Source: Pegoplata infirma (lineage: Eukaryota > Arthropoda > Insecta > Diptera > Anthomyiidae). Taken from it: DNA of 64,000 nucleotides. The stretch is taken from positions 49,853,943 through 49,917,942 of the forward strand of contig OY992537.1 of NCBI GenBank assembly GCA_963921195.1, in the 5' to 3' direction. Below, piece after piece: positions 35,893 to 46,030 of this stretch. The position numbers and the translations under genes are program-made. The notes below the pieces were generated by a model that saw only the letters and a list, made by a program, of their open reading frames with translations, was not told the DNA's origin and did not search any database. The stretch's first letter is position 1. Every line of letters starts with the position of its first letter.

Positions 35893-36890
35893 TCTATATA
35901 TATAAAAGAGTAATGTGACTGACTGACATACTCATTCATCATCGCCCAGCCCAAACCGCTAAAGTTAGAAACTTGAAATTTGGACTGTAGGTTGACGTCC
36001 CGGAATAAAGATCCACTAAGGCTGGATTTTTGCCAATGTTGATTCTAAGGGGGTAAAATGGGTAAAAAACTGTACTTTTGGTACTTTTTATATCTCCCGA
36101 TATAATGGTCATAGAAACTTGAAACTTGGACTGTATGTTACCCTCCCGCAATATAGATCCACTATGGCTGGAGTTTTGCCAATGGTAAGGGGGTAAAAAG
36201 GGTAAAAAACTGTACTTTTGGTACTTTTTAAATCTCCTGATATAATGATCATAGAGACTTGAAATTTGGACTGTATGTTCACCTCCCGGAATATAGATCC
36301 ATTAAGGCTGGATTTTTGCCAGTGTTGATTCTAAGGGGGTCAAAAGGGTAAAAAAAATACTTTTGGTGCTTTTAATATCTCCTGAAATAATGGTCATAGA
36401 AACTTGAAATTTGGACAGTATGTTCACATCCTAGAATATATGTAGATCCAGTACGGCTGGATTATTGCCAATGTTGATTCTAAGAGGGTAAAAAGGGAAA
36501 AAATCTGTACTTTTGGTACCTTTTATATTTCCTTAAAAAATTGTCACATATACTTGAAATTGGGACAGTATGTTCACCTCCCGGAATATAGATCCCCTAA
36601 GGCTGGGTTTTTGCCAATGATGTTTCTAATAGGGTAAAAAGGGTAAACATATGTACTTTTGTTACATTTTATATTTCCTTAAATAATGGTACTAGAAAAT
36701 TGAAATTTGCAATGTCGGTTTACCTTCCGGAAAAAAGATTCACTAAGGCTCGGGTTTTGTCAATGTTGATTCTACGGGGGTAAAATGGGTAAAATAGTAC
36801 TTTTGGTACTTTTTTTTTATTTACTGAAATAATGGTTATTCAAACCTGAAATTTAGAATGTAGGATCCTTTAGTGAAATAAAACATTTTG
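35893..36890 (+). repeat. Helitron-type 5' end followed by 145-bp tandem units
   Basis: A|TCTATATATATAAAAGAG at 35893 matches the 5' end of the Helitron read from 7741. It is followed by about six units of roughly 135-155 bp, marked by 'gatccactaaggctgg' near 36009, 36163, 36297, 36446, 36590 and 36737, each also carrying 'atagaaacttgaaatttgga' and 'gtacttttggtac'. No 3' CTAG end was found, so the right limit of the Helitron is unknown. Confidence 0.6.
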
Positions 36891-36894
36891 GAAC

Positions 36895-38575
36895 AAGTAC
36901 TTTCTGAAAATTCAGTACCGTTTTCAAAAAGTACCTTTTATAAAAGGTTCCTTTATAAAAAGTACTTTTTATAAAAAGAACCTTTTATGAAAAATACCTT
37001 TTATAAAAAGTACCTTTTATAAAAAGTGCCTTTGATACAAAGTACCTTTTATAAAAAGTACCTTTAATAAAATGTATCTTTTATAGAAAGTACCTTTTAT
37101 TAAAAGTACCTTTTATAAAAAGTACCTTTTATAAAAAGTACCTTTTAAAAAAAGTACCTTTTAAAAAAAGTACCTTTTATAAAAAGTACCTTTTATAAAA
37201 AGTACCTTTTATAAAAAGTACCTTTTATAAAAAGTTCCTTTTATAAAAAGTACCTTTTATAAAAAGTACCTTTTATAAAAAGTAGCTTTTAAAAAAGTAG
37301 CTTTTAAAAAAAGTAGCTTTTAAAAAAAGTACCTTTTAAAAAACGTACCTTTTATAAAAAGTACATTTTATTAAAAGTACCTTTTATAAAAAGTACCTTT
37401 TATAAAAAGTACCTTTTATAAAAAGTACCTTTTATAAAAAGTACCTTTTATAAAAAGTACCTTTTATAAAAAGTACCTTTTATAAAAAGTACCTTTTATA
37501 AAAAGTACCTTTTATAAAAAGTACCTTTTATAAAAAGTACCTTTTATAAAAAGTACCTTTTATAAAAAGTACCTTTTATAAAAAGTACCTTTTATAAAAT
37601 TACTTTTTATAAAAAGTACCATTTATAAAAGTACCTTTTATATTAAGTACCTTTTATAAAAAGTACATTTTTTTATAAAAAGTACCTTTTTTTATAAAAA
37701 GTACCTTTTTTTATAAAAAGTAAATTTTTTTATAAAAAGTACCTTTTTTTATAACCCGAGTGAAAATAAACATATATAACAATATATAACTTGATACAAA
37801 CATAATAAATCATATATGATTATACATCCCGTGAGGTATTTTCTAATTTTTTTAAATGCAGTCATATGTTGTAATATATAATTTAATCATGATTCGGATT
37901 AAAAGGTATACGGTTGATGAATATATGAAACAATATTAGGGCCAATACAAAATTTGTTTTTCTGTATAATTTAATATAAAATTATATATAGCTTATTCTG
38001 TTCCATATATAAATGTTTCCAATTAAATGTTTCCAATTAACCAAAAATGTTTTAAGTTTTTTAAGCAAAGTATAAGAAACTTTTAAAATGTTCCTAAACA
38101 TTTCCTTGTTAGGGTTTTGTATATCACCTATCTGGTTCGAAGCGTACCCAAACATTTTTTTGTTTTAGAAAATTATATGTTTGGTGAATGTATCGTTGAC
38201 CTGTGGTGTAACTCACCCAAACCAAAACACACCAAGATTTTTTATGTTTTTATGCAATTAGATCTAATTGGATCCAATGAAATATGGCAATGTCTGGTCA
38301 AAACTCGGATGAAATCGAATCATATTTTATACAAGTTGATCTTTTTTAATGCAAAAACATCCACCATTATTCGGATTAAATTGTGTATAAATATATATTG
38401 TGTTATATATCATTATGTATTGCATCATATAAAAATTTTTACTCGGGAAAAGTACCTTTTATAAAAAGTACTTTTTATAAAAAGTACCTCTCATAAAAAG
38501 TACCTTATATAAAAAGTACCTTTTATAAAAAGTACCTTTCATTAAAAGTACCTTTTATTAAAAGTACCGAAAGTA
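36895..38575. repeat. 16-bp AAAAAGTACCTTTTAT satellite
   Basis: Tandem array of AAAAAGTACCTTTTAT with scattered 15- to 20-bp variants, from about 36895 to 37754 and resuming 38448-38575 after a CCCGAGT element. The unit resembles the 'aaaagtacc/ggtactttt' word of the adjoining 145-bp repeat. Confidence 0.9.
37755..38447. mobile_element. CCCGAGT-tipped element, copy 2
   Basis: 693 bp, closely similar to 8809-9505 along its whole length; tips CCCGAGTGAAAAT / ATTTTTACTCGGG. It is inserted in the 16-bp satellite with AA on both sides, again a 2-bp duplication. Non-coding. Confidence 0.85.
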
Positions 38576-38776
38576 CACTTTTTGGTACTTTTTTATTTCT
38601 TGAGGTATAAATAAAACAAACTTTTTTGTTTTTAAATCATTACATTGGTGGAGGGTATTTAAAGATTCGGCACAGCCGAATATAGCTTTCTTACTTGTTT
38701 TTAAGTCAAATGGAAAAAAATTAGCGGGTACCGTCTCAACATTTCCAACATTTCCAAAATAAGGGACACTCTAATG

Positions 38777-39494
38777 TACATTTAAAAATCTCATTCAATA
38801 TAATAATATTTTGTTAAAAGTATAATTTTTACAAAAAGTACAGTTTTTGAAAGTACTTTTTTACAATATGTACTTTTACAAAAAAAAAAAAAACACTATT
38901 TTTAATGTTTTAATAAAAGCTTTGTTTTTAAGATCATTTCATAATTGAATAAAATATCATTTCACAATTAAATCATTTCAAAAAGTACTTTGCCTTAAAA
39001 GTACTTTTTATTGAGTACGATTTTAGAAATTTTTTAAAAGTACAAATTCACTTAAGTACAGTTTGTTTAATTTAGTTTCCTTAATAAGTCTAAAATTTTG
39101 TATACTTTTACACCACATTCTATTTATATTGTAGAATTTATATTTGAATTCATAGTTTTATTTGTTGCAAAATTATTAAATGCAGTTATTTCAATCTGTT
39201 GAAAACGTTCAACTGTTGAGAGTTGGGTTGGTGATGAAGTATAACGTGGAGTAGAGACGGAAGTTTGTTTTATTTTTTTTTTACATTCCTTTCTCCTGCA
39301 TAACAGGAATTTCAAATTTAATATTGTGTTGCTGCCATTTCTGCTATTTGCTGCTTGCTACAGCAGTTGTTGCTGTTTCGTTGATTTGTTGGCATTTCAA
39401 AAAAACAAAAAAAAAGGATGAGTAGCAATATTTGCTTTTCATACAAATATTTCATTAACCTCATAAATTTTCATTTGTTGTTACATATGAACTT

Positions 39495-39528
<34 letters not shown>

Positions 39529-40046
39529 ATACAAACATTCATCTGTTTGTTAAATATATATAAAAAATATGTTTGGTATGTTCACATGCAAAAAAAAAAT
39601 ATAAGAATGGAATATGGTCAAAATGTGAAAAATCTTAATTAACTTGATTTGTTGTTACAAATTTTATATTATTTTTTTTTTTTACTTTTCCATACATTGA
39701 ATTTTATTATCACAATAGTGGTATTCATTATGTGGGACAGTTTTGCCATGGCACTTTTTGCAAAAAAAGTACTTTTTCAAAAAAGGACTTTTTCAAAAAA
39801 AATACTTTTTTAAAAAAAAGTACTTTTTTTAAAAGAAGGACTTTTTTTAAAAACAGTACTTTTTCGAGAAATAGAAAACGAGGTAATCAGATTGTAAAAT
39901 ATTTTTCAAGGTATATAAAAAAATGCTATTTTGCCAAGGTACCAAGTCCGGCAAGTATTACTCTAAGTACTGCTTTATAATTTACAAAAAAAGTACTTTT
40001 TTGCAATAATACCAAAATAAATGGTCTTAATTATGAATACTACCAA
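38777..40046. repeat. AAGTACTTTT-rich DNA and a (CA)n tract
   Basis: 38800-39110 and 39740-40010 carry dispersed 'aaaagtacttttt' words like the neighbouring satellite. A (CA)n run lies at 39497-39525. The part between (39120-39420) is less repetitive and includes a candidate exon and 'ttgctgctt...cagttgttgctg'. Confidence 0.55.
39124..39295 (-). CDS. Candidate terminal exon, unrecognised product
   Basis: On the minus strand an open frame ends in a stop near 39124 and reads a Ser/Thr/Asn/Gln-rich peptide including TSVSTPRYTSSPTQLSTVER and FQQIEITAFNNFATNK. Just upstream is a pyrimidine-poor 'cctgttatgcag' that could act as a splice acceptor. The region is less repetitive than its surroundings. 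No domain is recognised, no partner exon is seen, and composition alone could produce it. A chance frame is at least as likely as a real exon. Confidence 0.15.
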
Positions 40047-40435
40047 TCCCTATTATTAATATTATAAATCTGAGTGTTGGTTTGTCTGTCTGTCTGTTCC
40101 GCAATCAGGGGAGAACGGCTGAACCGATTTTCATGAAATTTTCACCACAGATAGTACTAACCGAGGCGAAAACTATGACCCACAATAGAGGGTGATCGAA
40201 AAAAGGGGGCGTCAAATGCCACGCCCTTTTTATTGCATTGAAAGTCATTTCTGCCATTTTCGTAATCACACTTAAACGGCTGAACCGATTTTCATGAAAT
40301 TTTTACAACAGATAGTACTAACCGAGGCGTAAACTAATGGCAATTAAAGATGACGATCGGACAAAGGGGCGTAAAATGCCACGCCCTTTTTTATTTTATT
40401 ATACGTTATTTCTGCCTTTTCTGCAATCACTCTTA

Positions 40436-40857
40436 GAGTCCCCGCACAACAATGTCGGTGACGTTTTTTTCATACAAATTTGGCAAGAAAAAACGCTCGA
40501 CCGAAATCCGCTTGTATAAAATCAATTTTATTTTTGTGTCGGTTTCTCTCTCTTTTAATTTTTGATATGAAAATGTGCCACAATTTTATAAATATTTCGA
40601 TTGTTTTCGATTAAGTAAACAAAAAAATGTGATCTCTAAAAAAAAATATTTAAAATTCTAAAAAAAAAACGAAACAATATAAGAAAATCAAATTGATAAT
40701 AAAAAAACAATAAAATTTAATTAAAAAATGTCGAAAAAGTGAAAAATAGTGTAAATATCAACGCCTGACTGAATTTCCCGCTGCCGCCTTTGTTTTGCGC
40801 CTATACTCTCTCGTGATCGAAACCGTCAACCGCTCCGACATTGTTGTGCGGGGACTC
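40436..40857. mobile_element. MITE with GAGTCCCCGCACAACAATG tips, TTA duplication
   Basis: 422 bp; inverted tips GAGTCCCCGCACAACAATG and TTA on both sides (40433-40435, 40858-40860). The neighbouring Helitron unit at about 40268-40285 reads through ('cacacttaaacggctgaacc') with one TTA, an internal empty site. The TTA target fits PIF/Harbinger. Non-coding. Confidence 0.8.
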
Positions 40858-41033
40858 TTAAACGGCTTTACCGATTTCCATGAAATTTTCACCACAGATC
40901 CTTCCAACCGAGTCGAGAACTATAGGCCATAAAATATAGCAATCAGGCAATGGGGCGTAAAATGCCACGCCCTTTTTTTTATTGAACGGTATTTTCGGAT
41001 TTTAATAAAATCTTTATCACAGATAGTAATAAC

Positions 41034-41597
41034 CAGGGATGAGATTTTCATGCACTAAAAAATCGAAAATATGCGCTTAAAATATGCGCTAAAAAATTCA
41101 AAATATGCACTAAAAATCATAAAATATGCACTAAAAAATAAAATGTGTACAATAAAAATCTTGTTTTCATAGGAAATACTTCTCAAAAAGCAAAAAATAA
41201 CGCCAGGTTTAAAAAGTCACATTTAAAACTTTATACAAGAAAGAGTTTTTTAGAAATTAAGAAAATCTATAAAAAAAAAATAAGAAGAAAAAAAATTATT
41301 TTTCTTATTTTTAAAATAAATTTTTAAAATTTAAAAATTTTTGAAAAAAATAAATTTCAATATGTGTTTTTACTTATTTATGTCAAAATATGCAAAAATA
41401 TGCACTTAAAAGTTGGAAATATGCACAAAATATGCATTTAAAATCAAAATATGCATTTTCTCCAAAATATGCAAAAATATGCAAAAACAAATCGATGCCA
41501 TTTTAATGCAAATTTCTTGATTCGTAAAGATAATTTGTCGATATCGTTTTTAGTCTTTCGACAAAAAACATGCATTTGCATGGAAATCTCATCCCTA
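41034..41597. mobile_element. hAT MITE with AGGGATGAGATTT tips
   Basis: 564 bp; tips CAGGGATGAGATTTTCATGCA-type, opposite end with one or two mismatches. Perfect 8-bp duplication GTAATAAC (41026-41033, 41598-41605) fits hAT. Ends are packed with 'aaaatatgcac' words. Non-coding. Confidence 0.85.
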
Positions 41598-41853
41598 GTA
41601 ATAACTGAGGCGGGAACTATAGAAAAAATATGCACTTAAAAGTTGGAAATATGCACAAAATATGCATTTAAAATCAAAATATGCATTTTCTCCAAAATAT
41701 GCAAAAATATGCAAAAACAAATCGATGCCATTTTAATGCAAATTTCTTGATTCGTAAAGATAATTTGTCGATATCGTTTTTAGTCTTTCGACAAAAAACA
41801 TGCATTTGCATGGAAATCTCATCCCTAGTAATAACTGAGGCGGGAACTATAGA
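41394..41853. repeat. 230-bp tandem duplication of hAT end plus flank
   Basis: The sequence from 'atgcacttaaaagttgg' to 'gcgggaactatag' occurs at 41394-41623 and again, seemingly identical, at 41624-41853. A third copy of its last part is at 43866-44046. All include the hAT right end and the same Helitron flank, so the duplications happened after the hAT insertion. Confidence 0.85.
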
Positions 41854-41859
41854 TTATAA

Positions 41860-42122
41860 ACAGTGTTGCCAATTTAGCCATTTTCCGGCTAAATTTAGCT
41901 CCTTTTGAACTCGTTTAGCCGGAGAAAAAGGCATTTAGCTCTTAGCCGTTTCTTTAGCCATTTTCGTAACTATTTTAGCAGTTTTTTAGCCATTTTTGAG
42001 TTTTCGGTTAAAAAATAATTTTTAGTGTGTTTTTTATACTAAAATAGAGAATTTATTGGTTTTTAAGTTTGTACAGATCGATCACAGACTCTAATACTAT
42101 TTATTATAAAGGTTTAAGTTTA
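41860..42122. other. Possible element end with CAGTGTTGCCA tip
   Basis: Begins CAGTGTTGCCAATTTAGCC directly after the second 230-bp copy and is rich in 'tttagcc/ggctaaa' words, suggesting a transposon end. No matching opposite end was found before the third copy at 43866. Confidence 0.35.
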
Positions 42123-43612
42123 AGGCGTCATGAAATAACTCCCAATGAAATAAGTCCCAAGAAAAATAATGCAATAAGTCCCAAAAATTTCCATACGATT
42201 TGGGAGTTATTTCATAATGAAATAACTCCCAAATCTGCGGGGATTATTTCATTTTTTTTTGGAAGTTATTTCATTTTTAAGTTTAGGAGTTATTTCATTA
42301 TGTAATAACTCCCAAACTATTTTAATGAAACAACAGTTTGAGATTAAATTTTAAAAATAAAAATTTAACTTATTGAATTTTTAAGTTTCTTTAATTTTTA
42401 TTAAAAATAATAAAAATTAGATATTTTCGTTAGTTATTTTCAGGAAAAGTTAATTTATTACGGGGGAAAAAATGACCTCGAACTAGAATAAACTCTTTTT
42501 CAATGCTTTTTGAATTATCTTGTAAATAAATTCAGAAAACCATTCACTCAGAAGTACATCAATGTCAATCAAAATCCAAAAAAAAAAAAAAAAAACGTTT
42601 GCTTTAAGGCGAAATCCATGCTGCGAGTAATTGTGAAAAATTTCGAGTTCTTCTAACATTGGTTTTAATTTATGAAAATTAAAAGGTATTGTATGACAAA
42701 CTGAAGATCCGCAACCGGTGTAATAAGAAGTTTTAGGATCCTGTTGGTTTGGCGGGCACATTAGTTTATTTAAAGAGTAGGCGAATGGACTTTCGGTCTT
42801 TTACAACCCACTCACTCTTTTCTTTATTTTGAAATATATGTTGTTAGAATTCGGTTATATGCGCGAAATCGCGCGATTTTTTTTTTTAATTTTTTGTTAA
42901 AATCTCTTGTAAAAATTTTTCCCCTGCGGCGCTTTCTTCACATCCATATGCATTCAAATCTTTTCAAACAAATAATCGTTTTGTTACCACATTTATTATA
43001 CAGAATCCTGGAAGCTCTAAAAGGCTTCCAGGAATCTGCTTTCAAGTTTTATGCGTGGCTTGTTAACTGTTTTAACCAAGATGATTTATATTTTTTTTTA
43101 ATTTGAGTTCATATTTTTGTGGAGTTGATTTTCTGTTCTTCTCGCAGCCGCCAGAGGGACCTGCGATAAGTTAGCTATTGCATGAAATATTATACTGATA
43201 TAATTCAAACATTTAAAGAAATTTAATCAATGTGTCAGAAAGCTGCACCTCAAAAAAGTTGAGAAGGGATTGTAGGCACTTCAGAGATTTGTTTTTTAAA
43301 GAGATGCAATTTAAGTGTTTTTGGGATTTAAACAGTTAAAAATTTAATATTCAAAAAAATTGGGATTTATTTCATTTCTATTGGAAGTTATTTCGTTGGG
43401 ACTTCTTTCATTTTTTGTTAGGGTCTTATTTCATTTATTTTAGGCGCCCTATGCTCCAGTGGGAGTTAGAGGAATATATATATATTATTTCATTTTTCTT
43501 GGGACTTATTTAATTTTTTTGGTTTGGGAGATAATTCATTTTATTTGGGATTTATTTCATTGGGAGTTATTTCATTGGGACTTATTTCATTGGGAGATAT
43601 TTCATGGCGCCT
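42123..43612. mobile_element. Fold-back with GAAATAACTCCCAA words, 7-bp duplication
   Basis: Tips AGGCGTCATGAAAT / ATTTCATGGCGCCT with AAGTTTA on both sides (42116-42122, 43613-43619). Both ends consist of 'atgaaataactcccaa' repeats, mirrored. The middle (42480-43130) has short decayed frames on both strands, including minus-strand TGCGSSVCHTIPFNFHKL at about 42650-42720, possibly a transposase relic. A 7-bp duplication occurs in some P-superfamily elements, but the assignment is open. Confidence 0.65.
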
Positions 43613-43865
43613 AAGTTTAAAAATGTAGGAGAAAATTAAATTTCTAAAAATTATAGACATTTCTGAAATTGTCATTCTGGTTTCAAGCATTTTAGTTATG
43701 TGTTATCATCAGAACAATTGTAAATGTTGGTTTATTTTGTTAGTAGGTAATTGGTTTTCATATATTTAATTTTTATTGACACTAGTCTGGAATAAAATCA
43801 CGTATATTTTTGTCATATTCATACCATAAACATTATACTAAATATATATGCATATATATATATAT

Positions 43866-44046
43866 ATAATATGCATTTTCTCCAAAATATGCAAAAATAT
43901 GCAAAAACAAATCGATGCCATTTTAACGCAAATTTCTTGATTCGTAAAGATAATTTGTCGATATCGTTTTTAGTCTTTCGACAAAAAACATGCATTTGCA
44001 TGGAAATCTCATCCCTAGTAATAACTGAGGCGGGAACTATAGATTA
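43866..44046. repeat. Third copy of the hAT-end duplication
   Basis: Matches 41676-41851 with one difference noticed, then continues into the native Helitron flank. It is preceded by an AT dinucleotide run at 43845-43870. Confidence 0.8.
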
Positions 44047-45090
44047 TAATTTATAAAAGAGAGCAATCGGCCTAAGGAGCGTAAAATGCCACGCCCTTTT
44101 CATTTTATTGAACGTTATTTCTGCATGTTCTGTAATCACGCATAAACGGCTGAACCGATTTTAATGAAATTTTTACCACAGGTAGTAATAACCGAGGCGG
44201 CAATTATCTTTATATAAAAAATGTTTGAAAACTCAAGAAGCGCTGGACCGATTGATACCAAACTTGGACAATATATTAGTTTAGTCTGGAGCCAGGTCTC
44301 TTAAGTTTAATTTCGCAATATTTAAATTTTTTGTATTTATGGTACGATTTGGCTAAAATACGCACAATATATTTATTAAACAAAAATAAGTTTCCGGATA
44401 AATTTGAAATTGATAGGTGGAGCTGTTGTCGTTTTAATCCTAATTTATGTTACAAGTTGGCTAAAATTCACATGATATATTTATGAAACAAAAATAAGTT
44501 TTCTAATTAAATTTGGACCCTGTAGATGGCGCTGGGGTAAAGTTATTAACAAAATTCTTCATTTCAGTGAAATTTTACGACACTTGAATGTATATATCGT
44601 CACCTAAAATGCAAGGGGCCCTAACTAACATTTTATTAATTTAACAGGAGAAGCAAAAACAGTAGTAAAATTTTTAATTCGTTAAAAACTTTGTTGGTTT
44701 GATTGAATTGGGCTAAAATTTTGTGAGGACGTACGTTTTGTTAATATGTATCAAAATTAATCACAAAATTAGTAAAAAATGTATTTCTATTTGCGTTCAT
44801 TGGCGATTTCGCAATTCACATGTTTTTAATTTTTGGCTATAAAATCGCTAATTTTTATTATGTGACCCTAATTTTTTGTTGGGACGTGTAGGTTAATAAA
44901 ATACACCAGAATTTATCAAAATGCCGATTTTGAATTTTTTTGTTAGTTATGGCGTTTACATTTTAGGTGGCGATATGTTTCGTCATGAGAAAATTATGTA
45001 TTATTAAGGACCCGATAGGTGGCGCTGGGAAGATGCTATCCAGATACTCATATCGAAGTCGACCCGGGCAACGCCGGGCGCTTCAGCTAG

Positions 45091-45604
45091 TATTTAATAG
45101 AACAAAGTGTTATTTACAACACTAACGTATCGAATATTTGTAATAAAAAACTCTGTAAATTTAATGAATTCAATGAATTTTCATGTATTTTAATTGAGTT
45201 GTTGATTTGTCTTATGGCAACAAAAAAATTTCATTAATACTTTAAAAATTAATTTATCACTAAGTAAATAAATGTCATTCAACCTCAAATTTTACAAAGA
45301 ATTCTACCACAATGTTTATAAATGTTTGAAAACTGTTTGCCTTACAAAAGATAAAAAACAACATGATTTTCCAGAATTGGGTTATATCTTAGGTGCCACG
45401 CTTAATTTTTTCCACATTTAAAACAGATCTCTATAAAAGGTCATTGTTATGCTCTATGTTAAATTTCGTTCATCTTCGTTTACCAGGAACAAGGCTGAAA
45501 TATTATATAGATTTTTTAGTTATGAGGAAGGTGCCGCGCCCCTTTGTCAAATTCCGCCCATATTTTTTTTCAAAAATTAAAAATATTGTAGGCCAAATAT
45601 TCTC
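45091..45604. other. AT-rich stretch, nothing recognised
   Basis: No supported feature. A short plus-strand frame from 45393 is unconvincing. Confidence 0.55.
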
Positions 45605-46020
45605 AAATGCTTATACCCTACACCACTCTGTGGTACAGGGTAAAGCAATGGTTCCCAACCTTTTTTACGCCACGCCCCACTTTTAAGTTAAAAAAATTGT
45701 CTTGTCTCCCCCTACCCCCACATTGAAGATCAACTCAGAATTACTTCTTGAGCCGATTTAGCAATGCCCGTCTGTCCGTCCTTTCGTCTGTCTGTCCATG
45801 TAACGGTGTAAGCACGATACAGGTAGCAATCATCAACCGGTTTGGTTGACGAAGCCTATTGAAATTGGTAAAAATCGGTCCACGTCCCCATTACTCTTCA
45901 ACCACTGTATCGGGGTATGCTTACTTTGCCATTAGGTGTGTAACGCTTCGAAATATCGGTCTAAGACCCTATAAAATATGTATACTATTCTTTGGTCGGA
46001 TCTAAGACATTTTCGTGATT
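45605..46020. repeat. DINE-related body fragment
   Basis: Hairpin 'tataccctacaccactctgtggtacagggta' followed by 'cgatttagcaatgcccgtctgtcc', 'gcacgatacaggtagc' and 'cgctt-cgaaatatcggtctaagaccc'; a mix of the two DINE body types seen at 13 and 22 kb. Confidence 0.55.
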
Positions 46021-46030
46021 GAAATATTTA

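Larger units (their letters stand above)
33834..38697 (-). mobile_element. Large DINE/Helentron-like copy with inner insertions
   Basis: Right end ACTTG preceded by the 'attcggcacagccgaat' hairpin; left end the hairpin TATACCCTC...GAGGGTATA and a (GTCT)n tract (33968-34023). The opposite arm of the shell (30420-30440) reads through the site, giving an internal empty site. Inside are a TTA-flanked element, a Helitron 5' end, tandem repeats and a CCCGAGT element. Segment 35470-35880 is AT-rich with nothing recognised. No coding frame. Confidence 0.65.
30350..38776. mobile_element. Palindromic shell element with stacked insertions
   Basis: Outer tips CATTAGAGTCCCTTATTTTGG and CCAAAATAAGGGAC-A-CTCTAATG are inverted. 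The arms continue inward ('tttccatttgacttaaaaa', 'ttacgcccctacg', 'gacaagcaacggttttagttg') to a centre near 31363/33327. The original hairpin is inferred to be about 2 kb. It was enlarged by the CTCGAG fold-back in the left arm, the hAT element at the centre and a DINE-like copy in the right arm. A further partial duplication of the inner right arm lies at 33350-33620. Confidence 0.7.
40047..45090 (+). mobile_element. Helitron-like element, plus strand
   Basis: Starts TCCCTATTATTAATATTATAAATC after a host A (40046) and ends with a GC-rich hairpin CCCGGGCAACGCCGGG, then CTTCAGCTAG before a host T (45091): the Helitron 3' pattern. The first kilobase has diverged units ('gaacggctgaaccgattttcatgaaa', 'ggggcgtaaaatgccacgccc') of the same family as 2699-7741. 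The last 900 bp (44190-45060) is a distinct body with no frame. No Rep/helicase is present. Contains a TTA-flanked MITE, a hAT MITE with duplications and a 7-bp-TSD fold-back. Confidence 0.6.

Noticed and set aside
41451..41908. Repeated frame MHFLQNMQKYAKTNR (also at 43871)
   Set aside because: Arises from the hAT MITE end 'aaaatatgc' words and its duplications.
42483..42761. 92-codon minus-strand frame as a gene
   Set aside because: Contains a homopolymer-encoded Phe run and hydrophobic tail from AT-rich DNA; at best a relic inside a fold-back.
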